From: Sandarakinorhabdus glacialis
GTDB taxonomy: Bacteria > Pseudomonadota > Alphaproteobacteria > Sphingomonadales > Sphingomonadaceae
DNA: 64,000 nt
NCBI RefSeq assembly: GCF_014643455.1
Contig: NZ_BMJM01000002.1
Span: 248,406 to 312,405 of the forward strand
Direction of reading: 5' to 3'
The notes beneath the pieces are model-generated. The model saw only the letters and a program-made list of their open reading frames with translations. It was not told the origin of the DNA and did not search any database. The position numbers and the translations under genes were made by a program. Numbering within the stretch: the first letter of the stretch is position 1; each line of letters opens with the position of its first letter. Below, piece after piece: positions 1 to 8,701 of the stretch.

Positions 1-262
1 CGCGGCTGATGCAGCCGGGCACGAATGGCGTGCGCGCGACGACGAGGGCGTCGATGGGGTCGCCGTCCTCGGCGAGCGTGTGCGGGATGAAGCCGTAGTT
101 GGTTGGATAGCGCATGGCGGTGTGGAGGATGCGGTCGACGAAGAGCGCGCCCGAGGCCTTGTCGAGTTCGTATTTGACGGGTTCTCCGCCGAGCGGGCAT
201 TCGATGACGACATTGACGTCGTAGGGCACGTTCACGCCGATGGGGATTTGATCGATCCGCAT
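1..262 (-). CDS. ppa: Inorganic pyrophosphatase, C-terminus off the left edge
   Basis: Cytosolic enzyme splitting pyrophosphate into two phosphates, which pulls polymerase and synthetase reactions forward. The visible 87 residues start [10 protein letters not shown] and carry the family I features: the YELDK substrate-binding stretch near residue 32, then [12 protein letters not shown] and [10 protein letters not shown], which holds metal-binding aspartates. A good ribosome-binding site (CAGGAG) lies just upstream of the ATG. The gene is divergent from the SMR gene at 332 and is cut by the window edge about halfway through a normal family I protein. Identification is very safe. Confidence 0.95.
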   Translation of the reverse strand, partial: MRIDQIPIGVNVPYDVNVVIECPLGGEPVKYELDKASGALFVDRILHTAMRYPTNYGFIPHTLAEDGDPIDALVVARTPFVPGCISR

Positions 263-331
263 TCATAGTCTCCTGTTCCGCGGTGCGGGGTAAGCGACCC
301 CCTGCGATTCGTCTATGGGAAGGATGAGGTT

Positions 332-649
332 ATGGGCTGGGCCGCATTGGTACTCGGCGGGTTGTTCGAAGTGGGGTTCACCACGTCGCTGCGGTTCGTC
401 GACGGGTTTCGAAATTGGCCTTGGGTGGCGGCGTTCCTGGTCTCGGTGACGCTGAGCATGGGATTGCTGGAATATGCCGGGCGGACGATCCCGCTGGGGA
501 CGGCTTATGCGATCTGGGCGGGGATCGGGGCGGCCGGGACCGCGGTGGTAGGGATCGTGTTTTTCGGGGAAGCGGCGGGGCTGGTGCGGGGGCTGCTGCT
601 GATCGGGTTGATCGGGTGTATCGTGGGGTTGAAGCTGTTGAAGGGGTAG
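332..649 (+). CDS. SMR-family small multidrug/guanidinium exporter
   Basis: A 105-residue protein with four predicted membrane helices, the usual SMR length. The essential membrane glutamate is E13 (GGLFEVGFTT) and the GTAYAIWAGIG signature around residues 56-66 holds the Tyr and Trp that line the substrate site. SMR proteins work as antiparallel dimers that exchange protons for cations. The combination looks closer to the SugE/Gdx guanidinium exporters than to EmrE, but sequence alone cannot settle the substrate. I looked for a guanidine riboswitch in the short leader and saw none. It is transcribed away from ppa and meets the M61 peptidase gene end to end. Confidence 0.85.
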   Translation: MGWAALVLGGLFEVGFTTSLRFVDGFRNWPWVAAFLVSVTLSMGLLEYAGRTIPLGTAYAIWAGIGAAGTAVVGIVFFGEAAGLVRGLLLIGLIGCIVGLKLLKG

Positions 650-671
650 GGAGAAAGCGACCCGCCCCCGA

Positions 672-695
672 CCCCTCCCTTGAAGAAGGGAGGGG
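672..695. terminator. Bidirectional hairpin between convergent genes
   Basis: Perfect 10-bp stem CCCCTCCCTT / AAGGGAGGGG with a GAAG loop, lying between the stop of the SMR gene and the stop of the M61 peptidase gene. It has no clear T-tract, so it may act as a Rho-assisted or mRNA 3'-end hairpin, and it resembles the C/G-rich stem of the interspersed repeats seen elsewhere in this window. Confidence 0.5.
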
Positions 696-705
696 GGAAG
701 CGAAG

Positions 706-2613
706 TCAGGGCCTTGGCATCAGTAGTTTGTCGAGCGAGGTGTCGGTGCTGCCGGTCTTTTCGAAGCGCGGGTAGCGGAGGCCGCCGTTCCAGGCGAGGT
801 CGACGGTGCGCAGGCGGTCGCCGGTTTTTACCAGCAGGCGGATCGGGGCTTTTTGGCCCTTGGCGTCGGCGATTTCGGCCTTGATGAGGTCGTCGGTGAA
901 GGGCTTGTCGTTGACCGCGATGATGGTGTCGCTCACGGTGAGCCCGGCCTCGAAGGCGGCGCTGTTCCAGATGATTTGGTCGATCTGGCCTTCCTTGCCG
1001 ATCAAGATGCCACCCGAATAGCTGAGGTTGTTGTTCTTGCCGGTTCGCATACCGTCGGCGAAGGTGGCAGTGGGCGTGTCGGTGTAGATGAGCTTGTAGC
1101 CCGAAGTGGTGAAGCCCGCGAGCGGTGCGCCGGCGGCCTTTTCGGTCAGGCGTTTGGTGAGGAAGCTGGCCCAGTCGTATGGAGTTACCGCGTTAAGGCC
1201 GGCCACGAGCGTGTTGAAATCATAGGGAACGACGCCCCAGTCGCCTTCGCCGGTGCCAAAGAAGCTGCGGGCGAAGTCGTCCATGCCCTTGGCGCCGCGG
1301 GTAGCGGTGCGGATGATGTTGTCGGCCTCGAGCCAGATCAGCATGCCTTCGGCGTAATAGTCCTCGCTGCGCTGCTGACTGAGCCAGGCCTTGGGGGCGC
1401 GGGCGGCGATGACCGGGTCGTTGGTGGTGTCGTCGAGCGAGCGCCAGCCGCGCGCCGGGCGATTGTCGAGGCTGGCGGCGGTGGCGGCGAAGCTGTCGAG
1501 GGTCTCCTGCTTGCTGAACAGCCCCGAGCGCGCGCCGAGGACGAAGCCCCAGAACTGGGTCTGGCCCTCATAGACCCAGAGCAGCGAGTTGCGCAGCGGG
1601 GTGTTGAAATTCGGAACGATCGAATCGGCGCCGCGGCGGTGCTTGCCGTTCCAGCTATGGGTGAATTCATGCGGCAGCAGGTTGCGGCGGCCGGGACCCT
1701 TGTCCCATTCGGTGAAATACGCCGCGTTGACGCCGTTTTCGCTGCTGCGATGATGTTCGAGACCGATGCCGCCGAGGTTCTCGGTCAGCGACAGCAGGAA
1801 GTCGTAATGGTCGAACTGGCGGGTGCCGAACAGCTTTATGGCCTGGTCGACGAGCTTGCGATGGGCCTCGATCTGGGCCGGCTTGGCCTCGAGGTAGCGC
1901 GGGGCGTCGGCGACGACATCGAGCATGACGTTGTGGCCGAGATCCCATTGCTTGAACCAGCGGCCGGCGAGGAAGGGGCTGTCGACGAGGGTTTCGTAGT
2001 CGGTGGTTTCGTATGTGATGGCGTTGCCGGCGCGTGACTTGATGCGGAGCGCGCCGCCGGCCTGCCAGTTGGATGGCCAAGTGATGGTGGTGGCCACGGG
2101 TATCTGGCGGGTGAACCAACCGGCGGGGTAGAGCGAGACCTGGTTGGGTTGCAGGCTGATCATGTCGGAGGTCGCGACGATACGCCCCTGGTTGATGGCG
2201 GTCGGCGACAGGAAGTCGAAGCGCACATCGAGGGCGCGGGCGCCGGCGGGGACATCGATGTGAAAGGCGTAGACGTCGATCTCGTCGCGCTTCCAGGTCA
2301 GTTCCTTGCCGCCGGCGGTGATGACGAGGCCGGCGAGCTTGGAGATTTCACCGCGTGGGCTGTGGTTGCCGGGGAGCCATTTGGGGAACAACAGCGTCAT
2401 CGGGCCGGATGCCGGGACGGGGATGGTCTGGCGCACCTTGAAGACGCCGCGGAGGTTGTCGGTGGCGTCGACTTTCAGGGTCATGGTGCCGGGGAAGGGC
2501 AGGTCTTTTGCGACCGGGATGGTGTTGGTGAACGGCAGCGGCGTGGGCCGGGAAAGTTCGGCGGCGTGCGCGGACGTGGCGAGGAGGCCGGCGAGCAGAA
2601 ACGACTTGAGCAT
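706..2613 (-). CDS. M61 family metallopeptidase with PDZ domain, exported
   Basis: A 635-residue zinc peptidase of the glycyl-aminopeptidase family M61. The chosen start gives a clean signal peptide (MLKSFLLAGLLATSAHA); an upstream in-frame start would only add 16 charged residues. An N-terminal beta-rich M61 domain is followed by the catalytic HEFTHSWNGK motif near residue 313, with the two His as zinc ligands and Glu as catalytic base, and by a C-terminal PDZ domain around residues 530-620 (SGGILIGKEGQ, AAFEAGL, IIAVNDKPF). The likely location is periplasm or cell surface, with a role in peptide turnover. It is divergent from hisS across 79 bp. Confidence 0.92.
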   Translation of the reverse strand: MLKSFLLAGLLATSAHAAELSRPTPLPFTNTIPVAKDLPFPGTMTLKVDATDNLRGVFKVRQTIPVPASGPMTLLFPKWLPGNHSPRGEISKLAGLVITAGGKELTWKRDEIDVYAFHIDVPAGARALDVRFDFLSPTAINQGRIVATSDMISLQPNQVSLYPAGWFTRQIPVATTITWPSNWQAGGALRIKSRAGNAITYETTDYETLVDSPFLAGRWFKQWDLGHNVMLDVVADAPRYLEAKPAQIEAHRKLVDQAIKLFGTRQFDHYDFLLSLTENLGGIGLEHHRSSENGVNAAYFTEWDKGPGRRNLLPHEFTHSWNGKHRRGADSIVPNFNTPLRNSLLWVYEGQTQFWGFVLGARSGLFSKQETLDSFAATAASLDNRPARGWRSLDDTTNDPVIAARAPKAWLSQQRSEDYYAEGMLIWLEADNIIRTATRGAKGMDDFARSFFGTGEGDWGVVPYDFNTLVAGLNAVTPYDWASFLTKRLTEKAAGAPLAGFTTSGYKLIYTDTPTATFADGMRTGKNNNLSYSGGILIGKEGQIDQIIWNSAAFEAGLTVSDTIIAVNDKPFTDDLIKAEIADAKGQKAPIRLLVKTGDRLRTVDLAWNGGLRYPRFEKTGSTDTSLDKLLMPRP

Positions 2614-2692
2614 GGAATCCCCTTTGGACCCTTGATAATCGTCGGCGTGCGCTGATGACAAGCGCGCGTGTGTCGCCTATCCGCGCCGGAGT

Positions 2693-3967
2693 ATGACGAA
2701 ACAACAACGACCACGCGGTACCCAGGACATGATCGGCGAGCAGGCGGCTCGGTTCGATCACGTCGTCGAGACGTTCAATCGCGTTCGCAAGCTTTATGGC
2801 TTTGGGCGGATCGAAGTGCCGGTGTTCGAGGCGACGTCGGTGTTTGCGCGGTCGCTGGGTGAGACCACCGATGTGGTTTCGAAGGAAATGTATTCGTTCG
2901 AGGATCGCGGCGGCGACTCGCTGACGCTGCGACCGGAATTCACCGCGGGGATTGCGCGGGCGTATATCGAGAATGGCTGGCAGCAGTTGGCGCCATTGAA
3001 GGTGACGACCTGGGGGCCGCTGTTTCGTTATGAGCGCCCGCAGAAGGGGCGGTTCCGGCAGTTTCACCAGTTGGATGCCGAGGTGATTGGCGCAGCGGAA
3101 CCGGCGGCGGATGTCGAGGTGATCGCGCTGGCGGCGCAGGTGCTGGCCGAGCTTGGGGTCGATGACCGGGTGGTTTTGCAATTGAATACGCTGGGGGATG
3201 CGGAGACGCGCGGGGCCTGGCGTGAGGCGCTGGTGGCGCATTTTTCGGGGCATCTCGATGTGCTGTCGGCGGAAAGCCGGGAGCGGTTGGAGAAGAACCC
3301 GCTGCGGATTTTGGATTCCAAGGCGGAGAGCGATCGGGCGCTGGTTGCGGATGCGCCGCGGATCGATGCGTTTATGACCTCGGAAGCTGGGGCGTTTTTC
3401 GAGGCTGTGCAGAAGGGGTTGCAGGCTTCGGGGGTTGGATTCGTGCGGGCAGCATCGCTCGTGCGCGGGTTCGATTATTACCGGCATACGGCGTTCGAAT
3501 TTGTGACCGATGCGCTGGGGGCGCAGGGGACGGTGATCGGCGGCGGGCGGTATGACGGGTTGATTGGGGCGATGGGTGGGCCGGAGACGCCGGCGGTGGG
3601 CTGGGCCGGGGGAATTGAGCGGCTGGCGATGCTTATCCCTGACTTGGCTCCAGATTTCGCGCGGATAGTCGTTGTGCCGGATTCTCCAAGTATGTTGGAG
3701 GAAGCTACTGCTATTGCCTACAATTTACGGCGCGGTAAACTCAGCACTACGATTGATATTGCATACAAAGGCAATGCTAAACGACGCGTCGAACTGGCGA
3801 AAAAGTCGGGATACGATGCAATTCTTTTTGTTCGTGAAGGATCGCGTGCGAAAGATCGACTACATTTGACCCATATTGGTGGCACCGAAGCAGCATCCAT
3901 GTTGTTGCTCAAGGTTCTTGAATGGCTTCCTGGGCCTTATCGTGAACTTTCGGGTGATGACGCGTGA
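2693..3967 (+). CDS. hisS: Histidyl-tRNA synthetase
   Basis: Charges tRNA-His. A 424-residue class II synthetase with the expected order: catalytic core with [13 protein letters not shown], the HisA motif [13 protein letters not shown] near residue 258, the HisB motif GGGRYDG near residue 283, then a C-terminal anticodon-binding domain from about residue 325 ([21 protein letters not shown]). The stop overlaps the prfA start (GTGA). The final 300 bases, 3661-3960, contain 144 G+C (48%) by my count, clearly below the surrounding coding sequence, and use AT-ended codons freely. This suggests replacement of the 3' end by foreign DNA, although the domain still looks intact and functional. Confidence 0.96.
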   Translation: MTKQQRPRGTQDMIGEQAARFDHVVETFNRVRKLYGFGRIEVPVFEATSVFARSLGETTDVVSKEMYSFEDRGGDSLTLRPEFTAGIARAYIENGWQQLAPLKVTTWGPLFRYERPQKGRFRQFHQLDAEVIGAAEPAADVEVIALAAQVLAELGVDDRVVLQLNTLGDAETRGAWREALVAHFSGHLDVLSAESRERLEKNPLRILDSKAESDRALVADAPRIDAFMTSEAGAFFEAVQKGLQASGVGFVRAASLVRGFDYYRHTAFEFVTDALGAQGTVIGGGRYDGLIGAMGGPETPAVGWAGGIERLAMLIPDLAPDFARIVVVPDSPSMLEEATAIAYNLRRGKLSTTIDIAYKGNAKRRVELAKKSGYDAILFVREGSRAKDRLHLTHIGGTEAASMLLLKVLEWLPGPYRELSGDDA

Positions 3968-5028
3968 TTATTTCTGCTGAGCGGATTGGGCAGTTGGAGC
4001 GGCGGCATGCCGATCTGGCGGCGCAGATGGGCAACCCGGATTTGGCGGCGGACAAATTTGTCCAGCTTTCGAAGGATTATGCCGAGTTGAGCCCGGTGGT
4101 CGAGGCGGCTGGGGCGCTGCGAGCTTTGCGCGAGGAGGCCGCTGACTTGCGCGGGATTCCGGCCGGCGACGAGATGTACGAGATGGCGCAGGAGGAATTG
4201 TCCGCGATCGAGGACAAATTGCCCGCCGCCGAGCGTGCGCTGGCGCTGAAATTGCTGCCGCGCGATCGTGCCGATGCCAAGCCGGCGATGCTTGAAATTC
4301 GGGCCGGGACTGGCGGCGATGAGGCGGCGCTGTTCGCCGGCGACCTGTACCGGATGTACGAGCGTTATGCGGTCAGCCAGGGCTGGCGGGTCGAGGCGAT
4401 CTCGATGTCGGCGGGCGAAATGGGCGGTTTCAAGGAGATCATCGCCAATGTGAACGGCGAAGGTGTGTTCGCCAAGCTGAAGTTCGAAAGCGGCGTACAC
4501 AGGGTGCAGCGCGTGCCGGCGACCGAGCAGCAGGGCCGCATCCATACCAGCGCGGCGACGGTCGCGGTGCTGCCCGAAGCCGAGGAAGTCGATGTCCAGA
4601 TCGAGGACAAGGATTTGCGGATCGACATTTTTCGTTCTTCTGGTCCGGGTGGGCAATCGGTCAATACGACCGATAGCGCGGTGCGGATCGTCCATATTCC
4701 GACGGGGCTGATGGTCCAGCAGCAGGACGAAAAATCGCAGCACAAGAACAAGGCCAAGGCGATGAAGGTGCTGCGCTCGCGGCTTTATGATCTCGAGCGC
4801 AGCAAGGTCGACCAGGCGCGGTCGGCGGATCGCAAGGCCATGGTCGGCAGTGGCGATCGGTCGGAGCGGATCCGGACGTATAATTTCCCGCAGGGGCGGG
4901 TGACCGACCACCGGATCAATTTGACGCTGCACCGGCTGCCCGAAATTCTTGAGGGGCCGGCGCTCGACGAAATGATTTCGGCGCTGATTTCGGAGGATGA
5001 GGCGGCGCGGTTGGCGGAACTGGGGTGA
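3964..5028 (+). CDS. prfA: Peptide chain release factor 1
   Basis: Recognises UAG and UAA stop codons and triggers peptide release on the ribosome. The 354 residues match the RF1 length. The codon-recognition tripeptide is PAT ([14 protein letters not shown], about residue 185), which is the RF1 rather than the RF2 (SPF) form, and the catalytic GGQ lies in [10 protein letters not shown] at about residue 228. The GTG start overlaps the hisS stop by 4 nt, and the stop overlaps the prmC start in the same way, so the three genes are probably translationally coupled. The gene pair with prmC is functionally apt, because PrmC methylates the GGQ glutamine. Confidence 0.97.
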   Translation: MIISAERIGQLERRHADLAAQMGNPDLAADKFVQLSKDYAELSPVVEAAGALRALREEAADLRGIPAGDEMYEMAQEELSAIEDKLPAAERALALKLLPRDRADAKPAMLEIRAGTGGDEAALFAGDLYRMYERYAVSQGWRVEAISMSAGEMGGFKEIIANVNGEGVFAKLKFESGVHRVQRVPATEQQGRIHTSAATVAVLPEAEEVDVQIEDKDLRIDIFRSSGPGGQSVNTTDSAVRIVHIPTGLMVQQQDEKSQHKNKAKAMKVLRSRLYDLERSKVDQARSADRKAMVGSGDRSERIRTYNFPQGRVTDHRINLTLHRLPEILEGPALDEMISALISEDEAARLAELG

Positions 5029-5834
5029 TTGTTGCCGAAGCGCTGCGAGCGGCGGCGCTGCGGATCGACCGCTTCGATGCCGAGGTGCTGCTTGGGTATC
5101 TGCTCGGGGTCGACCGCGGGGCATTGCTGTTGAGCGGCGATCGCAGCATCGACCCGCAAGCCTATGACCTACTTGTGGCGCGGCGTGAGGTTGGTGAGCC
5201 GGTGGCGTATATCACCGGGCGGCGCGAATTCTGGTCGCTCGACCTGGTGGTGACGCCCGATGTGCTGATCCCGCGCCCGGATACGGAGACGTTGATAGAG
5301 GCGGCGCTGGCGGTCTGCGCAGCACCGGCAACGATACTCGATCTGGGGACCGGGAGCGGGGCGCTGCTGCTGGCAGCGTTGAGTGAATGGCCTGCTGCGC
5401 GGGGGTTAGGCGTCGACAGGTCGGCGGCAGCGCTGGCAGTGGCGCAGGGTAACGCCGAGCGGCTGGGGTTCGGAGGGCGGGCAGATTTCCTGGTGGGTGA
5501 CTGGGGGCAAGGGATCGATCGGCAGTTCGATCTTGTCCTGAGCAATCCGCCGTATGTCGAGTATGACGCTGAACTATCGCTTGATGTTCGTGATCATGAG
5601 CCGGGCGAGGCACTGTTCGCCGGACCCGATGGCCTCGAAGATTATCGGCGCTTGATCCCGCAACTGCCGGGGCTGCTTGCGCCGGGCGGGACCGCCATCA
5701 TCGAGATCGGCTGGAAGCAGGCGGCGGCGGTGCTGGCGCTGGTCGCCGATGCCGGGCTGGCCGGCGAGGTGCGCCGCGACCTTGCCGGGCGTGACCGCTG
5801 CGTGGTGCTGCGTCAGGCGTCGCGCCGCTCATAG
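5025..5834 (+). CDS. prmC: Release factor glutamine N5-methyltransferase
   Basis: A 269-residue SAM-dependent methyltransferase that modifies the Gln of the GGQ motif in RF1 and RF2. An N-terminal helical domain (about residues 1-80) is followed by the Rossmann fold with the SAM loop [10 protein letters not shown] near residue 107 and the diagnostic substrate-binding motif NPPY ([10 protein letters not shown], about residue 174). The GTG start overlaps the prfA stop (GTGA). The 3' end overlaps the convergent beta-lactamase-fold gene by 22 bp. Confidence 0.96.
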   Translation: MIVAEALRAAALRIDRFDAEVLLGYLLGVDRGALLLSGDRSIDPQAYDLLVARREVGEPVAYITGRREFWSLDLVVTPDVLIPRPDTETLIEAALAVCAAPATILDLGTGSGALLLAALSEWPAARGLGVDRSAAALAVAQGNAERLGFGGRADFLVGDWGQGIDRQFDLVLSNPPYVEYDAELSLDVRDHEPGEALFAGPDGLEDYRRLIPQLPGLLAPGGTAIIEIGWKQAAAVLALVADAGLAGEVRRDLAGRDRCVVLRQASRRS

Positions 5835-7480
5835 GTACGGCCCGAGAATATCGCGATCTGCGGGCGGCCGCCCACAAAGCCGCCGAACCCGAGGCGCTCG
5901 GGATTCCAGTCCGGCGCCTCCAGCCGCCAGACGTCGTTGCCGATGTCGATGAGCGGGTCGGTGCCGCCGAATATCAGCCGGTCGCCGCGCGCGACGAGCG
6001 TGAGACCGCCGAGCCATGGGTCGTCGCTTCGATAGCAGCCGGCGCGGGCGGCGATATGCGCCGGGGTGGCGGCGAGGGGGGCGCTGGCGCCGTCGCGGAC
6101 GAAACGGTGTAGCCCGTGGTCGATGGCGACGACCTGGGCGTTGCTGCGGACGAATAGCAGCGCGAAATCGGCGAAGGCCGGGTGGGAGGTGGCGAACTGG
6201 TCGGTGCCCTGGCTTTCCAGCGCCGCGGTCGTGCCGGCGCTGGTGACGCCGAGCGCGGGACTGCCACCGATGGTCAGTGTTCCTGCCGGTCCTGCATAGC
6301 GACCGGCGAAATCGGCGGGCTTTTCGAGCGGCTTGGGGCCGAGCGCCGGCGGCACCGGGATGGGCTTGCCCTCGCGCGCCAGGCGCAGCGCCTGGACGGC
6401 GAAGCGGGTGAGCAGGCGCGGGCGATAGCCGGTGCCGCCGATGGCGCAGCTGGCGAAGGCGCCGGTGCCGGCGGCCGGGTCGACGTGGAAGGATGAGGAG
6501 AAACTGACCATGCCGCCCGTGTGGTGGAGCAGGGCGCGGCCGTCGTCGACGCGGTGCATCAGGCCGAGGCCATAGGTTTCGGTGGGTGCCTCGGGGTCCT
6601 GGCGGGCGGGCCGGGCCAGCCAGAGTTTTGCCATTGCGTCCGAGATCAGGGGTTTGCCGGCGCCGGTGCCGACACCGATCAGGAAGCGCAGGTAGCGCGC
6701 CATGTCGGGCAGCGTCGCGGCGACTGATCCGGCGGCGAGGTTGGCGTCGACCCAGGCGGCGGGGACGAGGCGGTTCTGGCGGAGGACAGGGAGGTCGGGG
6801 CGTAGCGTGCCGAAGCGGGCCGGATAGCGGCTGCGATCCGGCCAGCGGATGGCGCCGTCGCTGTCGGCCATGCCGAGCGGCTTCATGATGCGCGCGATGA
6901 TCGATTGGCGCAGGGGTTTGCCTTCGATGCGCTCGATGGCCTGGCCGACGAGATTGTAGCCGACATTGCTGTACGACCAATGGGTTCCGGGTTCGAAGCC
7001 GCGCCAGAGCGGGCTGCCATCGATGGCGAAAACCGGTGCGAAATCGGGCAGGCCGGTGGTGTGGTCGAGAAGGTCGCGGATGGTGAAGGGGGCGCCGGGA
7101 GGGAGCGGCGCTTCGGGCAGGATGGTGCGGATATCGGCTTCGAGGTCGAGTTTTCCTTCGCTGGCGAGTTGCAGGCAGACCAACGCGACGAAGGACTTGC
7201 TGATCGAGCCGATTTGCCAGAGCTCCTTGCCGGTCAGGGGGTGTTGCTCGTGATAGGTGGTGCCGGACTGGATGATTGCGGTGAAGTCGCCGTCGGTGAC
7301 GACCATGCCGATTGCGGGGAGGGCGAACCAGGTGCGGTGGGCTTCTAGGTAGGCTGAGATGGCTTTTAGGGCGACCTGTTGGACGGGGGTGGCGTTGGTG
7401 GCGGTGATTGCGGCGCGGGCGGCGGTGGGGACGGCGAGGGCGGTGGCGGCTGTCAGGAACAGGCGGCGATCGATTGGCAT
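5813..7480 (-). CDS. Serine hydrolase of the class C beta-lactamase fold
   Basis: A 555-residue secreted penicillin-binding-protein-like esterase/peptidase. An Arg-Arg signal sequence (MPIDRRLFLTAATALAVPTAARA) suggests Tat export. Active-site motifs are SISK at residues 92-95 (nucleophile Ser92, base Lys95), YSN at 170-172 and an HTGG box near residue 303 replacing KTG. The extra C-terminal part of about 180 residues is a lipocalin-like domain common in such esterases (FAGRYAGPAGTLTIGG). True beta-lactamases of class C are near 380 residues, so the substrate is more likely a D-amino-acid peptide or an ester than an antibiotic. It is convergent with prmC. Confidence 0.85.
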   Translation of the reverse strand: MPIDRRLFLTAATALAVPTAARAAITATNATPVQQVALKAISAYLEAHRTWFALPAIGMVVTDGDFTAIIQSGTTYHEQHPLTGKELWQIGSISKSFVALVCLQLASEGKLDLEADIRTILPEAPLPPGAPFTIRDLLDHTTGLPDFAPVFAIDGSPLWRGFEPGTHWSYSNVGYNLVGQAIERIEGKPLRQSIIARIMKPLGMADSDGAIRWPDRSRYPARFGTLRPDLPVLRQNRLVPAAWVDANLAAGSVAATLPDMARYLRFLIGVGTGAGKPLISDAMAKLWLARPARQDPEAPTETYGLGLMHRVDDGRALLHHTGGMVSFSSSFHVDPAAGTGAFASCAIGGTGYRPRLLTRFAVQALRLAREGKPIPVPPALGPKPLEKPADFAGRYAGPAGTLTIGGSPALGVTSAGTTAALESQGTDQFATSHPAFADFALLFVRSNAQVVAIDHGLHRFVRDGASAPLAATPAHIAARAGCYRSDDPWLGGLTLVARGDRLIFGGTDPLIDIGNDVWRLEAPDWNPERLGFGGFVGGRPQIAIFSGRTYERRDA

Positions 7481-7544
7481 GATGGGGTCCCCTTTGGCGG
7501 CAAGGTGCTGGGGCGGAGAGGGGGAGTCAATCGGGGAGGGGGAA

Positions 7545-7599
7545 CACCCCCACCCGCCGCACCAAGGGGTGCGAGTCGCCTCCCCCCTTGAGGGGGAGG
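7545..7599 (+). repeat. Two-hairpin interspersed repeat, copy 1 (divergent)
   Basis: Two stem-loops flank the shared core GAGTCGCC: CGCACC / GGTGCG with an AAGG loop, then CCTCCCCC / GGGGGAGG with a 5-nt loop. It has the same layout as the copies at 11051, 27544 and 27928, though the sequence has drifted and compensatory changes keep the stems paired. It lies between the aldo/keto reductase stop and the beta-lactamase-fold gene start, in the 125-bp gap of two minus-strand genes. Confidence 0.7.
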
Positions 7600-7605
7600 A
7601 CAAGG

Positions 7606-8610
7606 TTAGAGCCTTACCATCGCCATCATGGCTGGGGAGCCGTAGCGGTCGCCGGCTGTCGTGCCGGGGGGGAGGGCGGCGTCGAGGCGGGCGAGGTCGT
7701 TGGCGGTGAGAGCGAGCGCGGCGGCGCCGGCGTTGTCGTCGAGGGTGACGCGGCGCTTGGAGCCGGGGATTGGCACGACGCCGTCGCCCTTGGCGAGCAG
7801 CCACGCCAGCGCGACCTGGGCGGCGGTCGCGGCGTGGATGTCGGCGATGGATTTGACGATGGCAACGGCGGCCATGTTGGCGTCGTAGTTGGTGCCCTGG
7901 TAGCGGGGATCGCGCTTGCGATAGTCGGTTTCGGGGAGGTCTTCGGCGCGGGGTTGATTGCCGGTCAGGAAGCCGCGTCCGAGCGGTGAATAGGGCACGA
8001 AGCCGATGCCGAGCTGCTGGCACAGCGGCCAGATTTCCGCTTCGACGCCGCGCTCCCACAGCGACCATTCGCTTTGCAGTGCGCTGATCGGGTGGACGGC
8101 GTGGGCGCGGGCGATAGTGCCGGGGCCGGCCTCGGACAGGCCGAGATAGCGGACCTTGCCTTCGCGGACGAGGTCGGCCATCGCGCCGACGGTATCCTCG
8201 ATCGGCACGGCGGGATCGACGCGGTGCTGGTAGAACAAGTCGATATGGTCGGTGCCGAGGCGCTTGAGGCTGGCTTCGGCGACGGCGCGGACGTTGGCCG
8301 GGGTTGAATCGGTGCCCGCGACCTTGCCGTCTTTGATGCGGAAGCCGAATTTTGTGGCGATGATGGCTTGTTCGCGGCGGCCGGCGAGGGCGCGGCCGAT
8401 GAGTTCCTCGTTGAGGAAAGGCCCGTAAACCTCTGCGGTGTCGAAGAAGTTGACGCCGTTCTCGAGCGCGCGGTGGATGGTGGCGACGGCTTCATCGGTA
8501 TCGACGATACCGTACATCGCCGCCTGGCCCGCGGTGCCGGCCATGCCCATGCAGCCGAGGCCAAGCGCCGAAACGGTGAGGCCCTGGGTGCCGAGTTTGC
8601 GTGTCTGCAT
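7606..8610 (-). CDS. Aldo/keto reductase
   Basis: A 334-residue NADPH-dependent oxidoreductase with a TIM-barrel fold, AKR13/YakC-like. It starts MQTRKLGTQGLTVSALGLGCMG. Catalytic residues are Asp57 and Tyr62 (FFDTAEVYGP), Lys near 87 (IIATKFGF) and His near 127 (DLFYQHRVDP). The C-terminal GSKRR and nearby Asn form the NADPH phosphate site (VPIPGSKRRVTLDDN). A strong ribosome-binding site (AGGAGGAG) precedes the ATG. It is divergent from glmM across about 90 bp. The physiological aldehyde or ketone is not predictable. Confidence 0.93.
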   Translation of the reverse strand: MQTRKLGTQGLTVSALGLGCMGMAGTAGQAAMYGIVDTDEAVATIHRALENGVNFFDTAEVYGPFLNEELIGRALAGRREQAIIATKFGFRIKDGKVAGTDSTPANVRAVAEASLKRLGTDHIDLFYQHRVDPAVPIEDTVGAMADLVREGKVRYLGLSEAGPGTIARAHAVHPISALQSEWSLWERGVEAEIWPLCQQLGIGFVPYSPLGRGFLTGNQPRAEDLPETDYRKRDPRYQGTNYDANMAAVAIVKSIADIHAATAAQVALAWLLAKGDGVVPIPGSKRRVTLDDNAGAAALALTANDLARLDAALPPGTTAGDRYGSPAMMAMVRL

Positions 8611-8701
8611 GTGTATTTCTCCTCCTCGGCGGGTCAACGAGCCCTTCGACAAGCTAATCCTGCTGGCGTAAACAGCAACGCATGAAGAGGGCAAAGCCAG
8701 C

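Noticed and set aside
263-331. Guanidine riboswitch before the SMR exporter
   Set aside because: The leader is under 70 bp and shows no paired ACGR-loop hairpins (guanidine-II) or other recognisable fold.
2348-5124. Long minus-strand frames opposite hisS and prfA
   Set aside because: No start context or recognisable domain; the plus-strand genes explain the region fully.
5813-7480. Antibiotic-resistance class C beta-lactamase
   Set aside because: Too long, has an HTGG in place of KTG and a lipocalin-like C-terminal domain, which fit an esterase or D-peptidase better.
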